Below, in pieces: positions 17,635 through 26,900 of a stretch of 64,000 nt of DNA. Position 1 is the stretch's first letter; each line of letters starts with the position of its first letter. Under the pieces are notes generated by a model. The model did not search any database. It was not told the DNA's origin and saw nothing but the letters and a program-made list of their open reading frames with translations. The position numbers were made by a program, and so were the translations under genes. This DNA comes from Caecitellus pseudoparvulus (lineage: Eukaryota > Bigyra: Bicosoecida), in the NCBI GenBank assembly GCA_965644315.1, contig CBFFRQ010000089.1, positions 558,001 to 622,000 of the forward strand. The letters run 5' to 3'.

Positions 17635-19653
17635 TCACGGATCAGGCGAAGGCACGGCAGGGGGGTCCAAATACACGACCTTGTTGTTGGTACCAGGCCC
17701 GCACAGGCACGTCTGCTCTTTTTCTCGAGGTTGAAGGTGAAACTGCTTGCCAGGAAACGGTTTGAAGCGCCCCCTCGTGCGCTGGCATGTCTTCTCCGGC
17801 CAGTACAGGACTGGCAACCCCTGCTCCCTCCTTTGAGCGAACGTCAGTGCGCCATTCTGGCGCTGGGGTGGATACGAAGTGTGGTCCATGCTGTGCAGAT
17901 TCACCATGAAGAGCATGTCTGCCCGGCTGAACGGATTGCCATGTGATAGACCAACGCATGAGCCCAGGTGCTGGTTGGCATCCACGACCGCAGACTGGAA
18001 GCAGCGCGCAGAGGCAACATCCAACTCTGCGCCGGACACGTGGCGCTCAGGGTCCGGAGCAAGCTTCACATTCGCAAGCTGCACTGCGATGCTGCACAGG
18101 CCATCTTTCTTGGGCACAGACCAAAATATGCCGCGGAGGTAGGTGAGCAGCTGCCCGTGTTCGGCGCCGGGCATGACAACCACTGCATCTGCATCCAGGT
18201 AGCCTGCTATGTCAAACAGCCCGAATGCAGCGACCCCCATGAGTTGCCCCCACACATACTGACCCTTCTGTGACATTCTGCGCAACTGGTCTGCGCGATC
18301 GTCCCACACAGACATGACCAACTGCACACCCGACGCCACAAGAACCTCGTCCACTGTGCGGCAGGGCTGGCCACCGCCGGCCTGTGAGCACTTCGGCGGC
18401 AAAGGAACACGTCCACTGTCCGCTGAACCCAGCACAGGGTCAATGGCTTGCGTCAACAAGTCTTGGAGGTAAGCAGCACTGTCATCAGCTTGGGATGCCA
18501 TGACGCCGATGACGCGAGCGGAGCCAGGGCCCTGCCAGGCTTGCAAGAGTAAATCTCCCAGCAATCGCGGGTGGGCGCCACCGCGAGGGTTTCCGGGCTC
18601 GGACCAAATGGGACCGTTGCCAATGATGAGTGAAGGCTGCTTGGGAGTGCTGGTGAGTCGACAGAGTCCAAGACCGTCCTGCACACAAGCGGCGGCCTGC
18701 CGCACAATGCCGTGCCGGCTGGACGCCCAAGCTGTTGAGGAAAACGCAGCCTTCCAAGGCAAAGACGCTTGCACTTGAAATGGGGCCACTGAAGTTTGAT
18801 CAATGCCTTTGGGGCAGTCATAGTAGCACACCCAAGGCAAGAAGAACTGAATGTTGAGGCGGAGGTCCACAGATTGCGCCAACGTGCGCAGCGCCCCACA
18901 CGTGGATGCAGGGTGGGAAGGGAGGATCACAGTGGCCACTACGGGGAAGGTGTCGTTGTTCGGGAAGTGCGCGGTGACGGAGCGCCGCTGCACTCCTGCG
19001 TGCTCCGTGCACGGCGCGATGCTTGCTACCGCTGAAGGCAGGCACGCCTGTCCACCACTCACGACACATCCAGGGGCACCACTGCACCACGGAATCGTAT
19101 CGGCTGTTTTCAGCTGGGCGCACAGTTGCACCTCAGACGGCCGGCGAAGGAAGACGAAGTCCACCTTTGCTGCTGTTAGCGGGGCCACCGCAAAGAACGC
19201 GGAAACAGCACAGCCTGGTGAGTTCAAGGCGGCCTCAGGGAAAGTCTCTGCGTGAAAGTCTGCCTCCCACTGCACTTGCTCTGCTGCTGTCTTGAAGCGC
19301 TGGTCCACAGCCAGCGCCATTGCACGGACATGGATCTTGCCTGGGGCAAGCGGGGGCGCTGGCTTGCCGTCCGAGAGCGACACCTGGACTGGAGTGGACA
19401 AGGAAAGCGGCTCATCGGGCAAGGTCTCCAGCCACAACTTCAGAGACTGCGTTCGTTGTGCTGTGGGAAGGTGCGTGAAGGGGCTGTTTGTCCCAGACGC
19501 ATTCGAGTATGGCGGAGGAACAGCCAAGCCACCCGCAAGCAATGCGGGCCCCCAGAAAGCTTGAGTAACCGCCACAAGGACGCAGCCACTAGCCACTATG
19601 ATGGCGGCAACCTTTGCGGGGCCAACTTGAATCATGCTCTGTGATGTAGGCAA
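17635..19653 (-). CDS. Putative type II membrane glycosyltransferase, 672 aa
   Basis: A hydrophobic segment at about residues 12-40 after a short N-terminus, and no cleavable signal, suggest a type II Golgi or ER membrane protein with a lumenal C-terminal domain. Around residue 486 the sequence GYLDADAVVV resembles the metal-binding DxD loop of nucleotide-sugar glycosyltransferases. It is preceded by KGQYVWGQL and helical sequence that could form the Rossmann-like fold. The C-terminal 150 residues carry many Cys, His and Trp. I cannot assign a GT family or a sugar, and the fold assignment rests on one motif plus topology. There is no intron. AATGCA lies 16 bases after the stop on the coding strand. 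Confidence 0.6.
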   Translation of the reverse strand: MPTSQSMIQVGPAKVAAIIVASGCVLVAVTQAFWGPALLAGGLAVPPPYSNASGTNSPFTHLPTAQRTQSLKLWLETLPDEPLSLSTPVQVSLSDGKPAPPLAPGKIHVRAMALAVDQRFKTAAEQVQWEADFHAETFPEAALNSPGCAVSAFFAVAPLTAAKVDFVFLRRPSEVQLCAQLKTADTIPWCSGAPGCVVSGGQACLPSAVASIAPCTEHAGVQRRSVTAHFPNNDTFPVVATVILPSHPASTCGALRTLAQSVDLRLNIQFFLPWVCYYDCPKGIDQTSVAPFQVQASLPWKAAFSSTAWASSRHGIVRQAAACVQDGLGLCRLTSTPKQPSLIIGNGPIWSEPGNPRGGAHPRLLGDLLLQAWQGPGSARVIGVMASQADDSAAYLQDLLTQAIDPVLGSADSGRVPLPPKCSQAGGGQPCRTVDEVLVASGVQLVMSVWDDRADQLRRMSQKGQYVWGQLMGVAAFGLFDIAGYLDADAVVVMPGAEHGQLLTYLRGIFWSVPKKDGLCSIAVQLANVKLAPDPERHVSGAELDVASARCFQSAVVDANQHLGSCVGLSHGNPFSRADMLFMVNLHSMDHTSYPPQRQNGALTFAQRREQGLPVLYWPEKTCQRTRGRFKPFPGKQFHLQPREKEQTCLCGPGTNNKVVYLDPPAVPSPDP

Positions 19654-20371
19654 GGAGCCGCAACTCTTGGTGGTGGAATGAGCCGACGCCGGGTGCGAAG
19701 AGCTGACTGCTCACTCTTGCCTGGGCTCCGCGAGCTTCGACCTTGAGGCGGGCTAGATTGGTAACTTAAGAAGTGCTGCAGTACGCATCACACAGCCAAT
19801 AGCTGGAGTTCGGCAGGCAGCAGCTGGCCGTGAACCAAAGCAAGGGCTTCGCTCGTTGCGGAAATTGGTTCAAACCAAACACAAAATGGCTCTTCTTCCA
19901 GTGGTTTCTGCACGTAAGCGTGATTCAAAGCAAGACGAACACAAAACATACATTTAACACAACTCTCTTCACTTGTTTCTTCTTGGATTAGTGTTCGGAG
20001 AAGATATGGTAAGAGGCAGTTCCAATGGCGAGAGTGCTAAACCGGTATGCGGCGTACACGTCTGCATTGCCGGGTGCCAGCACTGCCAGGGGTCAAGCAA
20101 CTCCCCTTCTAGCACACGTGTAGTCCGGGGTGGTGAATGCCTGCGCCCTACTTCCATCTTGCACCGTTGTTGCCTGCTCACGGCCATGTGCAATGTGCGT
20201 GGAGCTTAGACAAAGATAGAAAACCTTCTTGCCTGTCTGATGAACAAGTAAATATTTCGCTTTCGTGCCATTCAATTGTTCAGATTGCCAAACAAAAACT
20301 ACTTCGCTTGAGTATATGCCACCACCTATACACTTCAATGCCCCGAATGTCACCATCTTGAAAGGGGCAGC
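19654..20371. other. 718-base divergent intergenic region
   Basis: Between the glycosyltransferase (-) and RRP36 (+). It is clearly richer in A+T than the rest of the window, especially 19860-20000 and 20220-20345, and has no convincing coding frame. At 19857-19871 it holds TGCGGAAATTGGTTC, which recurs exactly at 20587-20601 in RRP36 intron 1. It probably contains the promoters of both genes. Confidence 0.5.
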
Positions 20372-21197
20372 ATGGAAGACTTACAAGATGTGCCGCTCGC
20401 CCAGCGCGTTGCTGCAGTGGAGACTGGCTTCGGCCGAGGGCGGGGAATGAAGCGCCAACGAGCCAACGATGCAGCTCCGAAGGGAAGGAAAGACAGGAAC
20501 GCACCAATGGAAGTATCATCGAAGCGTAGGGTTCCATTGGTGTCCCAGGAGAAGCAGCGCGCCGCACCAAAGGCTCGAGGTGAGGCTGCGGAAATTGGTT
20601 CCGGCACAGAAACCTGACGGCTCATGTACGGGCCTGTGCGTCGACACAGACCCACGCTTTGACTCAACCGCTGGAACCTTTAAGGAAGAGCATTTTAGAA
20701 AGGCCTATGGCTTTGTGGATGACTTGCGCGTGCGTGTGTGGGACACGGGCCCAGCTGCAGAGTGCTTGCCTCGCCTGTGAGCGCCATGAACGCACTGCTT
20801 GACTGCCGACTGCTTGGCGCAGAATGCCGAGTTCAAGGAGCTTGCAAAAAAGTCCCGTAAAACAAAGGATCCTGAGCAGCGGCGGGTGTTGCAGTACCAA
20901 ATGTCTCGGCTGAAGCAGGCAGTGGTGGAAGGCAAGCGAGGTGACGTGGCTCGGGAGGCGTTGGCCAAGGCACGCAAAGCAGAGCGCGAGGCTGTGGCAG
21001 CTGGCAAGCGAGCGTACTACATGAAGTCCAAGGACTCCAAGGCACTGGTGCGCTCCGAGCAGATGGCAGCTCTGCGGGCGGAGGGTGGCGAGAAGGCTGT
21101 GAAGCGCTTTGAGACCAAGGTTGAGTTGAGGAAAGGCAAGCGGGGAGGGCGTAAGCCCAAGCTGGGCGGTGGCGGAGGAGCAAAACGTGCCCTGTGA
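20372..21197 (+). CDS. RRP36: rRNA-processing protein RRP36, three exons
   Basis: Nucleolar factor of the small-subunit processome, needed for early pre-rRNA cleavages towards 18S rRNA. Exons 20372-20579, 20650-20729 and 20823-21197 join in frame to 220 residues. The junctions create KAR-DPRFDSTAGTF and FVDDLR-NAEFKEL, the two best conserved blocks of the family, so both introns are well supported. The C-terminal half is a long basic helix (KSRKTKD...MKSKDSKAL) ending in a Gly/Lys-rich tail, as usual. Intron 1 carries TGCGGAAATTGGTTC 7 bases after the donor. The stop is 18 bases from the stop of the convergent acyltransferase; a variant hexamer, AATGTA, lies 12 bases after the stop. Confidence 0.9.
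20587..20601 (+). promoter_or_regulatory. TGCGGAAATTGGTTC motif in RRP36 intron 1
   Basis: Exact 15-base match to 19857-19871 upstream of the same gene; part of the recurrent non-coding motif family. Confidence 0.35.
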
Positions 21198-21215
21198 AAT
21201 CCACATGCAATGTAT

Positions 21216-23346
21216 TTAGCTGGATGCCACGATGCCGCGTGCAGCCCTGCTCCTGCGCCGGCTGCGGGAGTGGTGCGGATCAGGCCGCCGGGTGTGGCGT
21301 GCGTGCCTGGGTCCGCCCCGAGCCCGCCCCAAACCATCGCCTGGGACAGCTACCGCATGCCCAGGAAAGGTGACGGCATCTCCAAACACCCAGGCTTGCA
21401 CCTGGGCAGGGAGATAGATGCTCCGCAGCAACCAGGGCCAGGCCAGGCATTCCGCAGGCAAAATGCCGTCAGCCAGAGCGCAGAGAATGCCCGAGACACC
21501 CCCTGGAGGCGGGTCAGTGGAAGAGCTTGTCCCCGCAGTCGAGGTCAGCAGGGGCAAGTGGTACGGCTGGCGCCACCACTGCCAGTGCAGCTGCCCCGCT
21601 TTGATGGCTGCATGCAAGCGCCATTTGTGGCTGGCTTGCGTTTCATGGTGTGACAAGTGGGCCTGGAACCAGCGGAAACCACTTCCAAAGAAGTACTGTC
21701 GTACCCTCTCTGCCAGTCCATGGGGCACAGGGCAGGGAAGGTGGGTTCCAGGCACCAGCAGCGCGCAGGACCTGAGTGGGGGCAGAAGCCGGTCAGGAGA
21801 CAGCCCTCTCCCTCCCTCCAAGCGCCGGCAGGCAGTCAAGTACAGCCGAAGGTGCTGCCTCACAACTGCAGCAAAGGCTCCTGGATCGTAGCTGAGTGGG
21901 TCATGCGCAGTGGTCGCTTCATCATGGCTGACCAGGTCGAAAGGTGGAACTGCCGGTGGCTCCTGCTCTGGAGCGACGATGGGCAGGTAGGAGATGGTCA
22001 CAGCGTGCGTGAGCTGGGTTAGCAAGCGAAAAGCATGCACACCCACAGGCACGCTTTCCCACGATTCCGAGGCATGCCGCCAGTGGTATGTGATGGCAAT
22101 TGGCTGCACTGTGCTGCTTGTAAAGAATGCGCCCCGCCGAAACTGCATCACATCGCTGCCATTCGTCGTTGTGCCCTCGGCAAACACCAAGAGGGGAGGC
22201 GAGACGTCATCGAGGCCCACCCAGCCATGAGCGGCGAGCCAGGGCCACACGCTAGCGTGCATGGCACCAAGCCAACCTTGCTTGGGCAGGGCGTCGACGC
22301 TGCCCGACCCGCCTGCGCGCAAGTGCTTTGCGTCGCGTGCGAGCCGTTCCTGGCGAGCAATTATCTCCGACACCGCACTTCTGGGTGCTGCCTCTCTCTG
22401 TTGCTTCGGGAGGAAGGCATCATCAGCTGCCCGAGCAATGCGCCATACTGCACTAAACCAGTCCCACGTGAAGTCCGAAGGGCTGGCTTGGGCGCGGCTG
22501 GTAGGCGGGGTCTTCTGCTCCTCTTCGGCAGCTTGCCCCTGACTGGTGGCGCCCTTCACAAAGATGCAGCCCAAAGCAGATGCAATGTAGCCGACCAACG
22601 GAACGTCCTGCGTTGCAGCCTGGCGGGGCAGCACGAGAGTGTGCATGGGCTCATGACTCTCACAGCCACGAACAAAACAACTTTTCTCACCTTAGCCACA
22701 AACGCGGGCAGGTCCAGCGCCATCATGACAAGGATGTCGAGGTGGGCAATGTGGTTGGCGATGAGGGTACGGGCACGGTCCTGGGCGGGCAGGCAGGAGA
22801 GTGAGCGTGGCACCTCGGCTGGCAAGCCAAGCTGCGCTGCCGCACGTACATCTCGTTTTCCCCGCACTTCCACCCACACAAACCCAAGCACGAGGAGCAG
22901 CACGGCGCTGCACGCCTTGCCCACCATGCGGTGCACGAGCAGCGGTAGCCCAGAAGGCCTGGCTGCACCGCCGACAAGGACGCGTGAGAGGAGCGCATAT
23001 ACCACTATGATGCATGCAATGCCGATTAAGCGCAGGGGGAGAATGGTGAGGGTGGCAAGGCACGTCTGCAAGGGTCACGAGGAAGTGGAGGTACGCCAGC
23101 ACACGCTTGCCGCCGTGGCATGGCTCCGGGCATGGTGGACAGCCTACTCACCTTGCACAGCTCAAACGCTGTCCAAGGTGGGGTTGGATGAAGGAAAAGG
23201 CGATCCCTCTCAGTGAATACTGCGCTGCGCGCAGTATGCAAGCGGTTCATTGCGGCAGGCAAGGCTGACGCCAGTCGACACGCGCGGGCAAAGTCCGCGT
23301 GTCCCAACGGTGTTGCAGCAAAACCAGCAAGGCGGAAGAAAACCAC
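21216..23346 (-). CDS. Lysophospholipid/glycerol acyltransferase (PlsC; LPCAT/LPEAT-like), three exons
   Basis: Transfers a fatty acyl group from acyl-CoA to a lysophospholipid or related acceptor at the ER membrane. Exons 23346-23152, 23065-22691 and 22607-21216 join in frame to 653 residues. The N-terminus has PPWTAFELCK, then two hydrophobic stretches. Catalytic motif I NHIAHLD gives His170 and Asp175 (HX4D). Motif II is the region DVPLVGY...GCIFVKG. Motif III is FAEGTTTNG with FRRGAF downstream, typical of the LPCAT/LPEAT branch. Between motifs II and III there is an insertion of roughly 115 residues not usual for the family. No EF hands are seen at the C-terminus, so it resembles LPEAT1 more than LPCAT1/2. 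The substrate cannot be told from sequence. The N-terminal Met could instead be the internal one before NRLHTARS. Confidence 0.85.
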
Positions 23347-23528
23347 AGCAGTGCGACCGTGCAGCAGGTCGAAGCAGATTGTTCAGCAGCCCCGATTGCT
23401 GTGCAGCGCTGTCGCCTTTGCCGCGCCAGGATATCGAATTCCGCACAGCAACTGACTTGCCTTGAACGCCCGAACCGCTCACGTTGCTCGTGATTCAAAC
23501 TAGTACCAGTGGAGACCAAGAGTTAATC
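23347..23528. promoter_or_regulatory. Bidirectional promoter with GAATTCCGCAC motif
   Basis: A 182-base gap separates the divergent acyltransferase (-) and the 77-residue protein gene (+). A copy of the recurrent motif at 23436-23447 reads GTGCGGAATTC on the acyltransferase strand, about 90-100 bases before its ATG and about 82-93 bases before the other ATG. Confidence 0.4.
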
Positions 23529-23901
23529 ATGTCAGCCACATCTCTCACGGACGCCAACCAGCTGAAGGAAATCCGAGAGCACCGTAAGTTGGTTCGCAAC
23601 GGCAGAAACGCGTCTTGGCAAGCTCCGTGCTCGCGCGGTCCCTTGCCCTGCAGCTGAGACCCAGGCAATGTTCCCCGATGAATTGAAGACCCGATTTCTA
23701 AAGGGGGCCCCAGCTGCGCACGTGAGAGACTACCTGGCTGAGCAACTGTTGAAGCGTGAGTGAGGCGAGCGGGGCTCCGAAGAAGCACACTTTTCCATCC
23801 ACCCTCCACACCATCGCGACACAGAGCACCAGAAGCAGGAGAAAAAACAAGCTCAAGCGGTGGCAGCTGCCCTAGATGAAGACGACTGGATGCATGCATG
23901 A
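23529..23901 (+). CDS. Small conserved-looking protein of 77 aa, three exons, function unknown
   Basis: Exons 23529-23583, 23654-23755 and 23825-23901 use good donors (GTAAGT, GTGAGT) and AG acceptors, and join in frame to 77 residues beginning MSATSLTDANQLKEI. The middle has FPDELKTRFLKG, followed by a charged helix rich in Lys and Gln (KQHQKQEKKQAQ), and the protein ends in the acidic sequence LDEDDWMHA. There is no signal peptide or membrane segment. I cannot name a family; it could be a small cytosolic or nuclear adaptor. The splice structure and composition argue for a real gene. Its stop codon is separated from the stop of the convergent PLD gene by only three bases. Confidence 0.6.
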
Positions 23902-23904
23902 AGC

Positions 23905-26900
23905 CTACTGGAAGACAGGGTCAGGCACAATGCCCTCCCCTGTGGTCATGGACGGTCGAAGGTCAAACTCCTGCAGGAGGCCAGTAGGATACAGCACCAG
24001 GCGCCTGAGCTGGCACCAGGCCACCTCGCTTTGCCCAGCTGCAGCAACGAGGGCATCCAACACGGCTGCTTCTTCAGGCAGCCACTCCCGAGGCTCCCGT
24101 GGCTCACTCGCCCGGTGCATGAGGTTCCAGGCTCGGTGGTACATGTGCCGCAGGCCGGGAAAGGTGGCCATGTACCACCGAGCATTGGCGGACGCGGAGC
24201 CAACCCATACATCACTCCACCAGCGCTGGGAGCAAGGGTCAAACGCTGCCACCTTGCGAACTGCATCGGGCAGCACACCCTCCCAGCCCAAGTGCTCCGC
24301 CCATAATCGGCACCTCAGGCTGCGCACGTGAGGGCAGCACACCCAAGGCGAGCCACCGACTGATGCGACGGCGGAGCCTGGCACAGCAGTGTCTTGGACT
24401 GCTCCCCCCATGGCGGCTTGCGCCTCTGCGCTCCACATTTGGGGTGGGAGGGATGAGAACAAGCAGGCAAACTCTGAGTCACGGTCCCCTTTCATGCTGC
24501 GGTCGTTCACGTTGGCGCTGCCGACTACACCGACACGGTCATCGACAAGGAATACCTTGCTGTGGATGTAGATTTGTTCCGAAACGAGCCGGTCCCCGCG
24601 GGGTGCGACGGCACGCACGGAGGTGAAGGAGATGTGCCGCGACACAAGGGTGTGCAGGTCGGGGAACGTGCCGCCTGAGGCGCCAGGGCCAGCTTTGAAG
24701 GCCAGCGGCGCATGGTGCGCCAAGGCACCCAAGATAGATGCCACATGAGGTGTGTCCCTGCACAAGGTGGACAGCTGGTGGTGCAGCACTGCTTGCACTG
24801 CGCGTGTGGTGTATGGGCAGCCGTCCGGGTGGTGCGGCACGAGCAAGTACACCCGGAAGTCTACATCCCCTTCAAAGACAGCGCGGAGGATGCGGCGCAC
24901 AAGCACTTCTGCGATTCGGTTGTGTCGCCTGTCCCTGCTCCACAGACCACTGGCCATGCTGGAGCCGAGCAGCCCCATCACGGAGCTGGAGCCTGCTTCG
25001 GGGGATATTGGCAGTCGGTGATCCGGCGAGGTTTCGCCTGTTCCTCCATACGGTACCTGGCTTGACGGTTGAAGTCCCATGCCCTCGGATGGCTGCAGGC
25101 GACCTGCTGCATCGATGGGGGGGTTCGGCATCCCTGACTTACCCGCCCCATCTGCAGGTTTCACGCCAGTGGAGGAGATGAAGAATTGGTTCTCAATGTA
25201 CACATACTTTCGGGATGCCTGAATCATGTCGCACACTGCCGTGTGCACGCTGCTCTCTGTGAGGGGCAGCCCGTAGGACCATGAGGAGGCGGAGCGCAAG
25301 GCTTGTGCCAGAACGGGCGGCCGAGGGGCGTCGCCGCCTCCAGCCTGCCCCGCAAGCAGTTCTGGGGACAAGTACTGCCCAAAGGTCGAAGCAAAAGCAC
25401 TCGGCAACTCATGCGCGACGGCAGCCTCCATGGCGGGGCGGGGCATGTTCGATGGGGGGGGCGCCGCTGGGTCTCCGACACCTGTCGGCAATCCTCCCTC
25501 CGTTGGTGCCACTGAGAATGCGTCGCTATCTGTGGAGTCAGCAGCCGCGACGCTGTACACGGAAGAGCTGGCAGCGTGGGAGGGTGCCAAGGATGCCGCA
25601 TCGTCGGCGTCGTCGCCAGGCAGGGCGCAAGGAGGTGGCGCCTGGGGCCCTGCACTTTCGCCTTCGACTGCCGCAGACGTGGCGGGGCGGCCCTCTTCAC
25701 GAGCTGCGGCACTGGCCACCGCAAACGCGATACCCCCTTCCCCCTCTGTGTCGCTGGCCGTGTCCTCATTTTGTGCTTCTGCGTCAGTCGGGTCTGCGTC
25801 GGGTTCCTGTGGCGCAGCACTCGTGCCCCCTGTCTCTCCCTGAGGCGCAGCGAACCAAGGCGACATGACGAGGGGGTGCGGCTTCACTGTGGAGCCGTCA
25901 GCTTGTGTGGTGGACACGAAGCTAGCGGCATCTGTTCCAACACCCTCTGCCAGCCCAGCGTTGCCGCCCACCCGGCCTGCTTGGGCGTCGTGCCCAGGCA
26001 AGGGCAGCGCCCAAGCTGGCAAGGTTGCTACCAGCGTGCCAGCCCCCTGGATTCGTTTGAACATGCGGTGGATGGAGGCAGCTTTGGTGACCAGGCGCTG
26101 TGCGTGAGAGGGCAGGTCACCACCCTCCCTGGGCATGGGGATGGGGGGAGGCGGCTCCGCCCACCAGCTGCCGATGTCGGTGGCGGGGAGGAGGGGGGGC
26201 AGCACAGTGGTCTTGCCCTTCGCGAACAGGTGGTGGTTCCATCGCTGGACGAAGGCAAACCCGACATCAATGGCTGTCTGTCCGCCGACGGCCACAGCCA
26301 CATCGTGCCAAGGCATTCGAATGTGCCACTCATCCTCGCCACCCACTGGCTGGCGCTCCGCGACAACCCCTCCTGGCACAGCAGACCCGCCCACGGCAGA
26401 CATGCGCATGGCCGTTGGGTCAAACAGCTTCACGAAGTCGTCGGGAGTGCTGGGGAGGGGGCCTTCAGCGCTGTCATCGCTGGCGCCTGCAGGGCCACCT
26501 CCGCCTTCCTCAGGAGAGCCGGCACCGCCTACAGCCGCACTTTGCTGGGCTGCAGGCAAAAAGGGAGCCAGGGCTGGAGAGGTCAGCGAGCAGACAGAGC
26601 CAGCGGTCCACTCTCCCGGCTGCTCTGCGCCATGCTCCTTGCGCTCAGGCACCCGCCAGGGCAGGGGGGGGCAAAATGCGCCGCGTGGGCAGCTCGCCCG
26701 CTCCCTGCTCGCCTGCCTCGCGTCACCAGAATCCAGAGCAGTTGCTGCATCCATCATGGGGTTGTTTACATCGTACGATGCAACAGGGGGGGGGGCTGCT
26801 GCGGGCCAGTCGCCTTGCTGAGCCTGGGTGGACCCCATGCCGTGCGCGCAATCGTCGAAGCGCCCCGTGGCAATGTCAATGCCCCCCACAAAGGCGACGC

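Noticed and set aside
19857-19880. tRNA-like B box (GGTTCAAACC) in the AT-rich gap
   Set aside because: No matching A box, no acceptor stem and only a partial T-arm can be folded; the same GCGGAAATTGGTTC occurs in an RRP36 intron where no tRNA fits.
22035-23216. 393-residue plus-strand frame opposite the acyltransferase
   Set aside because: It runs through exons and introns of the acyltransferase alike and has no recognisable protein features.
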